Assembly: GCA_013373425.1 (NCBI GenBank)
Contig: JABXHW010000004.1
Span: 96,675-160,674, forward strand
DNA: 64,000 nucleotides
Direction of reading: 5' to 3'
DNA from: Flavobacteriia bacterium
GTDB taxonomy: Bacteria; Bacteroidota; Bacteroidia; Flavobacteriales; Schleiferiaceae
Made by a program: the position numbers and the translations under genes. Numbering within the stretch: position 1 is the stretch's first letter; each line of letters begins with the position of its first letter. Shown here piece by piece: positions 17,884-28,044 of this stretch. A model generated the notes under the pieces. The model was not told the DNA's origin, ran no database searches, and saw only the letters and a list, made by a program, of their open reading frames with translations.

Positions 17884-18654
17884 ATGGATGAACTCCAAAT
17901 CATTGGATATTTAGCAGCCATTCTTACCGGGTTTGTTCTCGGCGCGGTAGGTAGCGGCGGCAGCATTTTGGCCATGCCTGTACTAACGACGGTGTTCATG
18001 GTACCCACTACGGAAGCAACCTCCTACTCCCTATTCATTGTTGGAATGACCGCTCTCACGGGAACAATACGCGCGCACCGCAAGGCTGAAATGAGTTGGC
18101 CAACGGCACTCAAGTTTGGTGCTCCCATGATGCTCACTGTGTTTGTTTCGCGTTTTTGGATTCTTCCAAGTATTCCTGATGAATGGTTTGGAATACGTCG
18201 TGATCGTGCACTTATCCTTCTCTTCGCGATAGTAATGCTGGGCGCCGCTCGCGCAATGTGGACAGGAAGAGGCAAAGTAAAAAGCGGAAATCGACCTTCA
18301 TGGATCGTGATCATTCAAGGATTTGCCACGGGTATACTCACTGGACTGGTGGGTGCTGGAGGTGGGTTCATCATCGTCCCAGCACTCGTTCTTGGTCTAA
18401 AGCTTCCCATGCGATTGGCGACGGGAACTTCATTGGCCATCATTGCCTTTAACTCAGCCTTTGGATTCAGTACCGATCTCATCAAAGGTTTTGTTGATAT
18501 CGATTGGGAATTGCTTCTCCCCTTTGCCGGCTTGAGCATCTTGGGACTCTTCCTAGGCGCTCCTTTAGCCTCTCGCTTACCTCAGCAAACAGTGAAGAAA
18601 GGATTCTCGATTTTCATTGTCCTCATTGCTACCTATCTCATTATTAAGGGGTAA
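17884..18654 (+). CDS. TSUP-family sulfite exporter TauE/SafE-like permease
   Basis: A 256-residue membrane protein with about eight hydrophobic helices arranged as two repeats. The paired signatures GFVLGAVGSGGSILAMPVL (near residue 17) and GILTGLVGAGGGFIIVPAL (near 150) define the TauE/SafE family, which moves sulfur-containing or other small organic anions. The substrate cannot be read from the sequence. It follows mutS2 after 49 bp; a GACCTTTG sequence ends 4 nt before the ATG. Confidence 0.88.
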   Translation: MDELQIIGYLAAILTGFVLGAVGSGGSILAMPVLTTVFMVPTTEATSYSLFIVGMTALTGTIRAHRKAEMSWPTALKFGAPMMLTVFVSRFWILPSIPDEWFGIRRDRALILLFAIVMLGAARAMWTGRGKVKSGNRPSWIVIIQGFATGILTGLVGAGGGFIIVPALVLGLKLPMRLATGTSLAIIAFNSAFGFSTDLIKGFVDIDWELLLPFAGLSILGLFLGAPLASRLPQQTVKKGFSIFIVLIATYLIIKG

Positions 18655-18811
18655 CTTAAAGAACACTTCCTCAATCTACGGTGTTGATTCTCTATCCGCA
18701 CCCTCAATAGACGCCGTCTATTTCGTGTTAGATTTCAATTACTGAATCTATATGACCTTTGGGTTGCTTGAAAAAAGAACACGTTTAACCGACTGAGGCC
18801 CTTGGGTCTAG

Positions 18812-21106
<2,295 letters not shown>

Positions 21107-21129
21107 AACAGATAGTTAGGTTAGTTGGT

Positions 21130-21168
21130 AACCCGGGCACTGGCATCAAGCGAGTGTCCGGGTTTTTT
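21130..21168 (+). terminator. Rho-independent terminator after katG
   Basis: AACCCGGGCACT (21130-21141) pairs with AGTGTCCGGGTT (21153-21164), a 12-bp stem with one G-U pair, followed by six T residues. It ends katG and sits 5 bp before the stop of the convergent RCC1 gene. Confidence 0.85.
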
Positions 21169-21173
21169 ACTTA

Positions 21174-22436
21174 TTAGGATTGCGGCTTGATATTCCGAAG
21201 CTTTAGGAATAGAACCACGTTGAGCGCTACGCTCAGCAGCAAGACGCCATACTTGAAAACTTTCAGCAATGGAATGGTAAAAGATGCTTCTTCGATAATT
21301 TCTTCGACTGGCTCTTCCTTTACCGGTGGCTCAAGGCTCAAGACTTTTGGGTCATAGAGCATCCACTTATGACCTTGCCCCTGCTGGCCATCTTGATTGT
21401 CGCCCATGGTGTAAATCGTACCGTCTTCATGAATGGCCAAGGATTGAAAGCACCCTCCGCCTACTTCGCAAATACCGCTGGGAAGGTCGAGTTGTATGGG
21501 TGATGAATGCGCGATGGAATCGCCTGTTCCGAGCATTCCAAATCGGTTCGCTCCCCATCCCCATGTATTGCCCTCCTCATCGATTGCCAAAACATGCCAG
21601 CTTCCGGCAGCGATTCTTTCAATTATTGGAAGGTCGAGCTTGGTAATTCCTTCGTAGCTCTCCCGAACCGTCTCTCTTTTTTGTGTGGACGGATCTGATC
21701 CCCACACATAAACCTCACCGGCCTCTGTGAGCAATACCGAATGATGCCAAGCGGTGGCAACCGACTTTGCTAAAGGTGCGTTTGGCACTGCATCGGCGTA
21801 GAGCTGTTGCGATTCTCGTCTATGGCCGAGCTGCCCGTAAGAGTTTCCTCCCCAGGCGTAGACTTTTCCGTCCTTATCGATCGCCAATGTATGATAGCCC
21901 ACGCTTGCAATTTCAACGATGCCTTTCAGCGGTTGTCCGTTTTTGTAAGCTACTTGACTAGGGAAATTGCTGTGTTCTCTATCTCCACTGCCAAGTTCAC
22001 CATAGAAATTATGTCCCCAAGCCCAAACTGTACTGTCTTCCGCAATGGCCACAGTGTGCCAATGTCCGCCTTCGACAGCGGTGAACCTTAGATTGGTTTG
22101 AACCGCTTGGGGAAATGAATAGTCGTACAGCGGTGTTACGCCCAATTGGCCGTAGTTATTTCGGCCCCACGACCACAGCTTACCCGTAGAGTCAATAGCC
22201 AATGAATGATCGTATCCACGAGAGATTACGGCGATCTTGGGAATCCTTGTGACACGAATGGGCGTGGTTGAGCTTTCAAAAGTGCTATCGCCCAGTTGTC
22301 CAAAAGTGTTTCTTCCAACCGTGTAGACGTTTCCGAGTGAATCGAGGATTAATGCATGTCCGTTTCCGCCATCAACTTGCTGTGCACACAAAGAAGTGAG
22401 TGCCAAGCAAAAGGCAAGGGTAAGAGAGCGAGTCAT
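21174..22436 (-). CDS. RCC1-repeat protein with signal peptide and C-terminal membrane anchor
   Basis: A 420-residue protein with a signal peptide (MTRSLTLAFCLALTSLCA) and about six to seven RCC1-type repeats: the recurring pattern GHxLAIDxxGxVYxWGxNxxGQLG appears roughly every 50 residues from 22 to 345. The C-terminal 40 residues hold a hydrophobic helix (VFKYGVLLLSVALNVVLFLKL) that would anchor the seven-bladed propeller on the periplasmic or outer face. RCC1 repeats mediate protein contacts; the bacterial partners are unknown. Confidence 0.85.
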   Translation of the reverse strand: MTRSLTLAFCLALTSLCAQQVDGGNGHALILDSLGNVYTVGRNTFGQLGDSTFESSTTPIRVTRIPKIAVISRGYDHSLAIDSTGKLWSWGRNNYGQLGVTPLYDYSFPQAVQTNLRFTAVEGGHWHTVAIAEDSTVWAWGHNFYGELGSGDREHSNFPSQVAYKNGQPLKGIVEIASVGYHTLAIDKDGKVYAWGGNSYGQLGHRRESQQLYADAVPNAPLAKSVATAWHHSVLLTEAGEVYVWGSDPSTQKRETVRESYEGITKLDLPIIERIAAGSWHVLAIDEEGNTWGWGANRFGMLGTGDSIAHSSPIQLDLPSGICEVGGGCFQSLAIHEDGTIYTMGDNQDGQQGQGHKWMLYDPKVLSLEPPVKEEPVEEIIEEASFTIPLLKVFKYGVLLLSVALNVVLFLKLRNIKPQS

Positions 22437-22541
22437 GATGTGGAGATCTTAGTTTGCCATTTAAGTTAGCTTTTTATTCTCTTTTGTGTTCGAGCCGAAT
22501 GCAACCGGATAAAAGTAGCGGACTGTCCATGTTTCATACTA

Positions 22542-22571
22542 TTGCCCACCCCCGTCTTTTCCGTACCTTTG
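22542..22571 (+). promoter_or_regulatory. Canonical Bacteroidota promoter for lysS
   Basis: TTG at 22542-22544, a 19-nt spacer, then TACCTTTG at 22564-22571: a complete match to the TTG-N19-TAnnTTTG promoter of this phylum. The lysS ATG lies 32 nt downstream, leaving a short 5' leader. Confidence 0.75.
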
Positions 22572-22603
22572 CGCGAAATTTTCAAGCCTAAATCACTGAA
22601 GTT

Positions 22604-24322
22604 ATGGCGCGTATTCTTAGCGAACAGGAACGTTTCCGCCGCGAGGCGATGAACAAACTCCGCACCCTTGGGATTGATCCTTATCCGGCTGCGGAATATC
22701 CCGTTACGCATAAATCCAAACAGGTGCTCGCCGATTTCGAAAAGGATGAGAATTCGGTTGGCGAGGTTTGCTTGGCAGGTCGCATCATGACAAAGCGCGT
22801 GATGGGTAAGGCTTCTTTTGCCGTACTTCAGGATTCTGAAGGTCGCGTTCAAATTTACTTGAACCGCGATGAAATCTGCCCTGGAGACGACAAAACGCTT
22901 TACAACGACGTGTTTAAAAAGCTCCTAGACATCGGTGATTTTATCGGTGTGAAAGGAACGATGTTCCGCACCCAAACAGGGGAGGTATCTGTCTTGGTTA
23001 AAGAGCTTACCGTTCTGAGCAAGTCACTTCGTCCACTCCCAGTAGTGAAGACCGATGCTGACGGAAATACACACGATGCATTTACCGATCCAGAACTTCG
23101 TTATCGTCAGCGATACGTCGATTTGGTAGTGAATCCAGAAGTGAAAGACATCTTCGTGAAGCGCACGAAGATCATCAATACCATGCGTCGAATTTTTGAT
23201 CGCGCTGGATACTTTGAGGTCGAAACTCCAATCCTTCAGCCTATTCCAGGGGGTGCCGCTGCTCGTCCGTTTATTACCCACCACAATGCACTCGACATTC
23301 CGCTTTACCTCCGTATTGCGAATGAACTTTACCTAAAGCGTCTCATCGTTGGTGGCTTTGACGGTGTGTACGAGTTTGCAAAGGACTTCCGCAACGAAGG
23401 AATGGACCGCACACACAACCCCGAGTTCACCGTAATGGAAATCTATGTAGCGTACAAAGACTACAACTGGATGATGAACTTCGTGGAGAACATGCTTCAA
23501 GAAGTGGTTGAAGAAGTGAACGACGGCGAAACAGAGGTGACGCTCGGCGAGAATAAAATCAACTTTAAGGCTCCGTTTGCACGTGTGCCTATTCTCAAAG
23601 CAATCGAAGACCACACCGGACATCAACTAATCGACAAGTCGGAAGACGAAATTCGCACCATTGCGAAGAGCCTCGGCCTTGAAGTGGATGAAACCATGGG
23701 CAAAGGAAAGCTCATCGATGAGATCTTCGGCGAGTGTTGTGAGAAGCACTACATCCAGCCTACTTTCATTACCGACTACCCGGTTGAGATGTCGCCTTTG
23801 TGCAAGAAGCACCGCGAAGACCCACGTCTAACTGAGCGCTTCGAATTAATGGTAAACGGCAAGGAAGTAGCAAACGCTTACTCCGAGTTGAACGACCCAA
23901 TCGATCAGCGCGAGCGCTTCGAAGACCAGCTCAATTTGAGCAAGAAGGGAGATGATGAGGCGATGTTTATCGACCAAGATTTCCTTCGCTCATTAGAATA
24001 CGGCATGCCTCCAACATCTGGTTTGGGAATCGGTATCGACCGCCTTACAATGATGTTGACGAACCAGTCTTCCATTCAAGAAGTTCTCTTCTTCCCGCAA
24101 ATGCGCCCTGAGACCTTTGAATCAGGTCCAAAGACTGGAGAATTCGTTGAGATTGGTGTTCCTGAAGAATGGGCAGAACATGTGGCTACCCTATTCGGAA
24201 CAGTGGCTGAAATGCGCGAGAAAAAGCCAGGTGCAGTACATCAGCAATTGAGCGGATACCGCAAGAAAAACAAGTTAGAAATCAGCACGCTTACTCAAGA
24301 AGAGGTAGCCGCCTGGTTCTAA
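22604..24322 (+). CDS. lysS: Lysine--tRNA ligase (class II)
   Basis: A 572-residue class II lysyl-tRNA synthetase. The N-terminal OB-fold anticodon domain (about 55-170) is followed by the catalytic domain with motif 2 [20 protein letters not shown] and motif 3 [25 protein letters not shown] is the LysRS amino-acid binding loop. The C-terminus has an extension of about 65 residues ([23 protein letters not shown] onward) beyond motif 3 that many LysRS lack but Bacteroidota members carry. It heads a run with gltX (56-bp gap) and folB. Confidence 0.97.
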   Translation: MARILSEQERFRREAMNKLRTLGIDPYPAAEYPVTHKSKQVLADFEKDENSVGEVCLAGRIMTKRVMGKASFAVLQDSEGRVQIYLNRDEICPGDDKTLYNDVFKKLLDIGDFIGVKGTMFRTQTGEVSVLVKELTVLSKSLRPLPVVKTDADGNTHDAFTDPELRYRQRYVDLVVNPEVKDIFVKRTKIINTMRRIFDRAGYFEVETPILQPIPGGAAARPFITHHNALDIPLYLRIANELYLKRLIVGGFDGVYEFAKDFRNEGMDRTHNPEFTVMEIYVAYKDYNWMMNFVENMLQEVVEEVNDGETEVTLGENKINFKAPFARVPILKAIEDHTGHQLIDKSEDEIRTIAKSLGLEVDETMGKGKLIDEIFGECCEKHYIQPTFITDYPVEMSPLCKKHREDPRLTERFELMVNGKEVANAYSELNDPIDQRERFEDQLNLSKKGDDEAMFIDQDFLRSLEYGMPPTSGLGIGIDRLTMMLTNQSSIQEVLFFPQMRPETFESGPKTGEFVEIGVPEEWAEHVATLFGTVAEMREKKPGAVHQQLSGYRKKNKLEISTLTQEEVAAWF

Positions 24323-24378
24323 TTCATCAAGAATAATTGAGGAGCAACACGCTTCGAAATCGATAAAAGCTAGATAGT

Positions 24379-25905
24379 ATGAGCGACTCTAATGTTCGCG
24401 TTCGTTTTGCCCCAAGTCCGACTGGCCCATTGCACATGGGTGGTGTTCGTACTGCGTTGTACAACTACCTCTTCGCAAAAAAGCTCGGTGGTAAATTCAT
24501 CCTTCGTTTGGAGGATACCGATCAAACTCGTTTTGTAGGTGGCGCTGAAAAGTACATCATCGAATCCCTCAAGTGGTGTGGCATTTCACCAGATGAAGGT
24601 GTTTCTGTAGGTGGCCCTCACGAGCCTTACCGTCAGAGCGAGCGCAAGCCAATGTACCGTGCCTATGCTGAGGAGCTCATCGAGAAGGGGTTGGCGTATT
24701 ATGCATTCGACACTTCTGAAGAGTTGGATGCTGTTCGTGAACGTGCGAAACAAGCGGGCAACGCTAATTTCCAATACAACCACATCACTCGCAACAGCAT
24801 GAAAAACTCCCTTACGCTACCCGCGGAGGAGGTTCAAAAGCGCTTGGAGAGTGGTGAACCGTACACTATTCGCATCAAGCTACCTCGCAACGAAGAGGTG
24901 AAGTTTGAAGACATGGTGCGGGGATGGGTAAGTGTGAACACGGCAAATATGGATGACAAGATTCTATTGAAAGCCGACGGGATGCCTACCTATCACTTGG
25001 CCAATATCGTAGACGATCACACCATGGAAATCACTCACGTGATTCGCGGTGAAGAGTGGTTGCCTTCTGCCCCACTTCACGTGATTATGTATCAGTTCTT
25101 TGGATGGGAGGCGCCTACGTTCGCTCACCTTCCACTACTTCTTCGTCCGGACGGAAACGGCAAGCTCAGCAAGCGTGACGGTGACCGTCTAGGATTCCCC
25201 GTTTTCCCATTGAACTGGAATAACGAGGAAACCGGCGAGACTGCATCGGGATATCGCGAACGCGGATTCTTCGCAGATGCTTTCATCAATATGTTGGCAT
25301 TCTTGGGATGGAACCCAGGTGATAATCGCGAGTTGTTTACTCTTGAAGAACTCGTAGAAGAGTTCAGCATTTCAAAGGTTAGCAAGAGTGGTGCTCGTTT
25401 TGATTTCGAAAAAGCAAAGTGGTACAATCAGCAGTACTTGCGCAAATTCTCTGACGCCGAATTGGCTGAAATGCTTCTTCCTGTTCTCGAGGAAAAAGGC
25501 ATTGCAGCCCCAGGCAGCAACACGCTAGAGCGCATTGTTGCTTTGGTAAAGGAACGTGCTGTATTTGTATCTGATATCTACGATGAGGGGTCATTCCTAT
25601 TCTCCGCCCCTACCGAATACGACGAAAAGTCGGTAAGCAAGAAGTGGAAAGGCGCAGAGTCGGTTGAAATCGTAAACGACCTTATCGCTCGTTACGAGAA
25701 TGAGGAATTCACCGCATCTAATTTAGAGGCTTCCTTCAAGGCATACCTCAACGAGAAAGGCGTTGGGTTTGGTCAAGCTGGTCCAGTTCTCCGAATCGCC
25801 GTTGTAGGCACGATGACAGGTCCTTCAATCTTTGAGATGATGGAAGTTCTCGGCAAGGAAGAATCATTGAATCGCATGCGTAAAACCGTTCAAGATCTCG
25901 GTTAA
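24379..25905 (+). CDS. gltX: Glutamate--tRNA ligase (class I)
   Basis: A 508-residue class I synthetase: HIGH-type motif in FAPSPTGPLHMGGVRTALYNY (Met in place of Ile), Glu-recognition IRGEEWLPSAPLH, and KMSKS-type KLSKRDGDRLG. The C-terminal helical anticodon domain is complete. It sits 56 bp after lysS and 3 bp before folB, so all three are likely one transcript from the lysS promoter. Confidence 0.97.
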   Translation: MSDSNVRVRFAPSPTGPLHMGGVRTALYNYLFAKKLGGKFILRLEDTDQTRFVGGAEKYIIESLKWCGISPDEGVSVGGPHEPYRQSERKPMYRAYAEELIEKGLAYYAFDTSEELDAVRERAKQAGNANFQYNHITRNSMKNSLTLPAEEVQKRLESGEPYTIRIKLPRNEEVKFEDMVRGWVSVNTANMDDKILLKADGMPTYHLANIVDDHTMEITHVIRGEEWLPSAPLHVIMYQFFGWEAPTFAHLPLLLRPDGNGKLSKRDGDRLGFPVFPLNWNNEETGETASGYRERGFFADAFINMLAFLGWNPGDNRELFTLEELVEEFSISKVSKSGARFDFEKAKWYNQQYLRKFSDAELAEMLLPVLEEKGIAAPGSNTLERIVALVKERAVFVSDIYDEGSFLFSAPTEYDEKSVSKKWKGAESVEIVNDLIARYENEEFTASNLEASFKAYLNEKGVGFGQAGPVLRIAVVGTMTGPSIFEMMEVLGKEESLNRMRKTVQDLG

Positions 25906-25908
25906 TCG

Positions 25909-26271
25909 ATGGATAGAATTGACGTAAACGGCATCAAGCTTTACGCGTACCATGGTTGCATGGACGAAGAATCGCGTATCGGCACGGACTATGAGGTAAA
26001 CCTCAGCATTTGGGCCGACTTGCGTGTGCCGGCTCAGTCCGACAAGTTGGGTGAAACTGTCGACTATGTAATGCTCAACCGCATTGTAAAAGAGGAGATG
26101 GCCATTCGCGCTAAGCTTCTTGAAGTTGTTACTGAACGCATTTGTCAACGCATTCTAAATGAAGAGCCTAAAGTGATGGAAGTTGAAGTGTCTGTCAGCA
26201 AACTGGCTCCCCCGATAAATGGTGATGTAGAGCGCGTAAGCGTTTGTATGCATCGAAAGCGCAATTCATAG
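25909..26271 (+). CDS. folB: Dihydroneopterin aldolase
   Basis: A 120-residue FolB-type protein: the N-terminal IDVNGIKLYAYHGCMDEESRIGTDYEVNLSIWAD and the C-terminal EVEVSVSKLAPPINGDVERVSVCMHRK are the family blocks, with the Tyr (YHG) and Lys (VSKLAPP) active-site residues present. It converts dihydroneopterin to 6-hydroxymethyl-dihydropterin and glycolaldehyde in folate synthesis. The ATG is 3 bp after the gltX stop, indicating translational linkage. Confidence 0.95.
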   Translation: MDRIDVNGIKLYAYHGCMDEESRIGTDYEVNLSIWADLRVPAQSDKLGETVDYVMLNRIVKEEMAIRAKLLEVVTERICQRILNEEPKVMEVEVSVSKLAPPINGDVERVSVCMHRKRNS

Positions 26272-26292
26272 GGTAAAAGCCAAACTTTTATC

Positions 26293-26300
26293 TATTTTTG
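26293..26300 (+). promoter_or_regulatory. TAttTTTG -7 element for tRNA-Cys
   Basis: TATTTTTG fits TAnnTTTG and ends 20 nt before the mature tRNA 5' end. No TTG lies at the ideal -33 spacing, so the tRNA may also be read through from folB. Confidence 0.4.
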
Positions 26301-26320
26301 CCCCCCAACCATCACCATAT

Positions 26321-26391
26321 GGTCCCGTGGCCGAGTGGCTAGGCAGTGGTCTGCAAAACCATCCACAGCGGTTCGAATCCGCTCGGGACCT
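26321..26391 (+). tRNA. tRNA-Cys (GCA)
   Basis: A 71-nt cloverleaf: acceptor GGTCCCG/CGGGACC, anticodon GCA at 26353-26355, T-loop GGTTCGAATCC, and the discriminator base T at 26391 expected for tRNA-Cys. CCA is not encoded. It is followed at once by a rho-independent terminator. Confidence 0.95.
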
Positions 26392-26392
26392 C

Positions 26393-26433
26393 AAAACCCC
26401 TCTGAGCACGTAGTGCGATGTAGGGGTTTTTTA
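26393..26433 (+). terminator. Terminator after tRNA-Cys
   Basis: AAAACCCCT (26393-26401) pairs with AGGGGTTTT (26422-26430), followed by a T run. The loop contains a smaller inverted repeat (GCAC-GTAGTGC). Confidence 0.8.
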
Positions 26434-26480
26434 TTTGACAGCCCTCAAGCTTCGCTTGAAAGGGCTGGCGGATAAAAAAT

Positions 26481-26700
26481 CCCGTACTGCGTAGCGCAGC
26501 GAAGTAAAAGGGTTTTGTGCCGGGCCCACCACCTCGGATCAGTCCGACGCTAGGAGGAATGAATCCGCCCAAACAACCTACCAAGACTGGAGAACAATAT
26601 CCCCGTACTGCGCAGCGCAGCGAAGCAGAGGGGGTTTGTGCCGGGCCCACCACCTCGGATCAGTCCGACGATAGGAGGAATGAATCCGCCTAATCAACCT
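26481..26700 (+). repeat. Tandem pair of ~100-bp repeats downstream of tRNA-Cys
   Basis: Copies at 26481-26580 and 26602-26700 differ at about 8 of 99 aligned bases and are separated by 21 nt. Each begins CCCGTACTGCG, has a GCGCAGCG segment like the neighbouring terminator loop, continues with a conserved GGGCCCACCACCTCGG block and ends GAATCCGCC. They code for nothing convincing. The whole 26392-27283 spacer is gene-free. Confidence 0.75.
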
Positions 26701-26769
26701 CGACTCGTTGGCGTGGGGTTCTAGAATGATACTTTCCGCACTCATAAAAAATGGAACTCATGACTTGGA

Positions 26770-26993
26770 AGCTGACGCTCGGCGGGGCGGTCCCCCCGGG
26801 GGCGAGTCCCTCGACCCCTCCATCAAGTTCGGAACCTTTTATGAACTTCTACCGATTCTCACGCGGGAAATGCGTGAATCACACAATTCTTTTTTCAAAG
26901 CCGTAAGTAAACGTTTATCCTCCGGCTAGCCCTTCGGGAGTCACTACCTTCATAGTGGGGACGCGGGTACGCGCCCCGGGCAAGAACCACACG
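26770..26993 (-). repeat. Dispersed ~200-bp intergenic repeat, copy 2 (inverted)
   Basis: On the minus strand this matches 6174-6360: a 27-nt exact match (26956-26982), then TAAACGTTTAC with the neighbouring ACGGCT, the TGTGTGATTCACGCA inverted repeat (one base from perfect), GAGAATCG and CGAACTTGA, and a G/C-rich palindrome (CCCCCGGGGG). Copies are about 20.8 kb apart in opposite orientation. Confidence 0.6.
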
Positions 26994-27050
26994 TCCACGC
27001 ATCCACTCGACCACGCCAGCACGCAAGCACACCAGAACACCAGCACATTT
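26987..27050. repeat. 8-nt periodic degenerate repeat (SCACNCNN)
   Basis: Eight consecutive octamers: CCACACGT, CCACGCAT, CCACTCGA, CCACGCCA, GCACGCAA, GCACACCA, GAACACCA and GCACATTT. Position and phase are kept although the last three bases vary freely. Confidence 0.6.
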
Positions 27051-27142
27051 ACAGATGTGCATTTAGGCTCATGTTCACAGTTCCAAGTCAGAATGTAGCC
27101 TCACCACCCGCCTCCCCAACAGCCGAGCTTCCTGCATCATCT

Positions 27143-27230
27143 TCCAGTCCTCCAGCCATCTTATCCTCCAGCTGTCCAGTTTTCCAGCCCTCCAGTTATC
27201 CAGTGCTCCAATTGTCCAGCTGTCCCCCCT
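27143..27230. repeat. 8-nt periodic degenerate repeat (TCCAGNNN)
   Basis: Eleven octamers in strict phase, eight of them starting TCCAG: TCCAGTCC, TCCAGCCA, TCTTATCC, TCCAGCTG, TCCAGTTT, TCCAGCCC, TCCAGTTA, TCCAGTGC, TCCAATTG, TCCAGCTG, then TCCCCCCT. It is the clearest example of the pattern in this window, 54 bp before the TM2 gene. Confidence 0.7.
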
Positions 27231-27283
27231 TCCTCCATCCCCTTTCCTCTCTTTTCTTATCTTTCGGTATAGATTAATCCCCT

Positions 27284-27625
27284 ATGAATCGCGTACTAAA
27301 CGAAATCCCAGAGGCAAGTGGACAAGAGTTGTTCTTTCTAGAGAGACTCTTGGAAACTTGTGACAGCGACCAATTGAGTCAGTTCTCAAGGTCGTACCGC
27401 AGCAGGCGGAAAAGTCCGCAGCTCATGCTCGTGTTTTGCGTGATAGGTATGTTCGCCCTTCCGGGAATTCAACGACTGTTCGTTGGACAGATTGGAATGT
27501 TTCTCCTCTATTTGTTTACCGCGGGAATCTTCCTAATTGGCTCAATCATCGATCTATTTAACTACGAAGATCTAGCCTTTAAGCACAATCAAGCGATTGC
27601 GAAAGACATTATTCAGCACGTCTAA
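27284..27625 (+). CDS. TM2 domain-containing protein
   Basis: A 113-residue protein with a polar N-terminal half and two hydrophobic helices from about residue 47 (LMLVFCVIGMFALPGIQRLFVGQIGMFLLYLFTAGIFLIGSIIDLF). The RLFVGQIGMFLLYLFTAG-x-x-IGSIIDLF pattern is that of TM2 domains, small two-helix membrane modules of unknown role. The 3' end overlaps the convergent Nudix gene by 17 bp. Confidence 0.85.
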   Translation: MNRVLNEIPEASGQELFFLERLLETCDSDQLSQFSRSYRSRRKSPQLMLVFCVIGMFALPGIQRLFVGQIGMFLLYLFTAGIFLIGSIIDLFNYEDLAFKHNQAIAKDIIQHV

Positions 27626-28001
27626 CAGAAGCTATGGCATGCCATAAGGCTCTGTCCGCCGGTGCCCAGTCGGAATGCGCTTCAGCCGTCCACTCTATCC
27701 AGCGCTCATCAATGTGTTCTTTCAAATCAATTCGATTCTGTGTGAAAACTTCAAAGGCAATTAATCGAATCGTTTTTTCGGGATAGGCATACTCCACTTC
27801 TCCTAACCTTCGTACAATTTCCGCCTTCACTCCCAATTCTTCTAGCAGCTCCCTTTTCAATGCCTCTTCTTCTCCCTCGCCGTCGTGAACCTTACCCCCT
27901 GGAAATTCATAGAAGCCTCCCATGTGTTTGTGATTTGGACGTTGACCCATCCAGACGCGTCCATTTTTCACAATCATTGCACAAACCACTTCTATACCCA
28001 T
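27609..28001 (-). CDS. MutT-type Nudix hydrolase (8-oxo-dGTP diphosphatase-like)
   Basis: A 130-residue single-domain Nudix protein. The Nudix box GGKVHDGEGEEEALKREL-LEELGV (about residues 35-58) fits Gx5Ex7REUxEExGU exactly. VVCAMIVKNGRVWMGQRPNHKHMGGFYEFPGG is typical of MutT, which removes 8-oxo-dGTP from the nucleotide pool. Other nucleotide substrates are possible. It overlaps the TM2 gene tail-to-tail. Confidence 0.85.
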   Translation of the reverse strand: MGIEVVCAMIVKNGRVWMGQRPNHKHMGGFYEFPGGKVHDGEGEEEALKRELLEELGVKAEIVRRLGEVEYAYPEKTIRLIAFEVFTQNRIDLKEHIDERWIEWTAEAHSDWAPADRALWHAIASVRRAE

Positions 28002-28044
28002 CGTTTAGCTATCTATCTTCGTTACTTAAGAAACTGCAACCGCT

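Noticed and set aside
26339..26653. A 104-codon minus-strand frame ending GFEPLWMVLQTTA
   Set aside because: It is antisense to tRNA-Cys and the adjacent repeat; this peptide style is a well-known artefact of reading tRNA genes as protein.
26708..26929. A 73-codon frame in the repeat block
   Set aside because: It covers the inverted dispersed element; no family resemblance.
27143..27230. CRISPR array
   Set aside because: Period is 8 nt without spacers and no cas genes are present.
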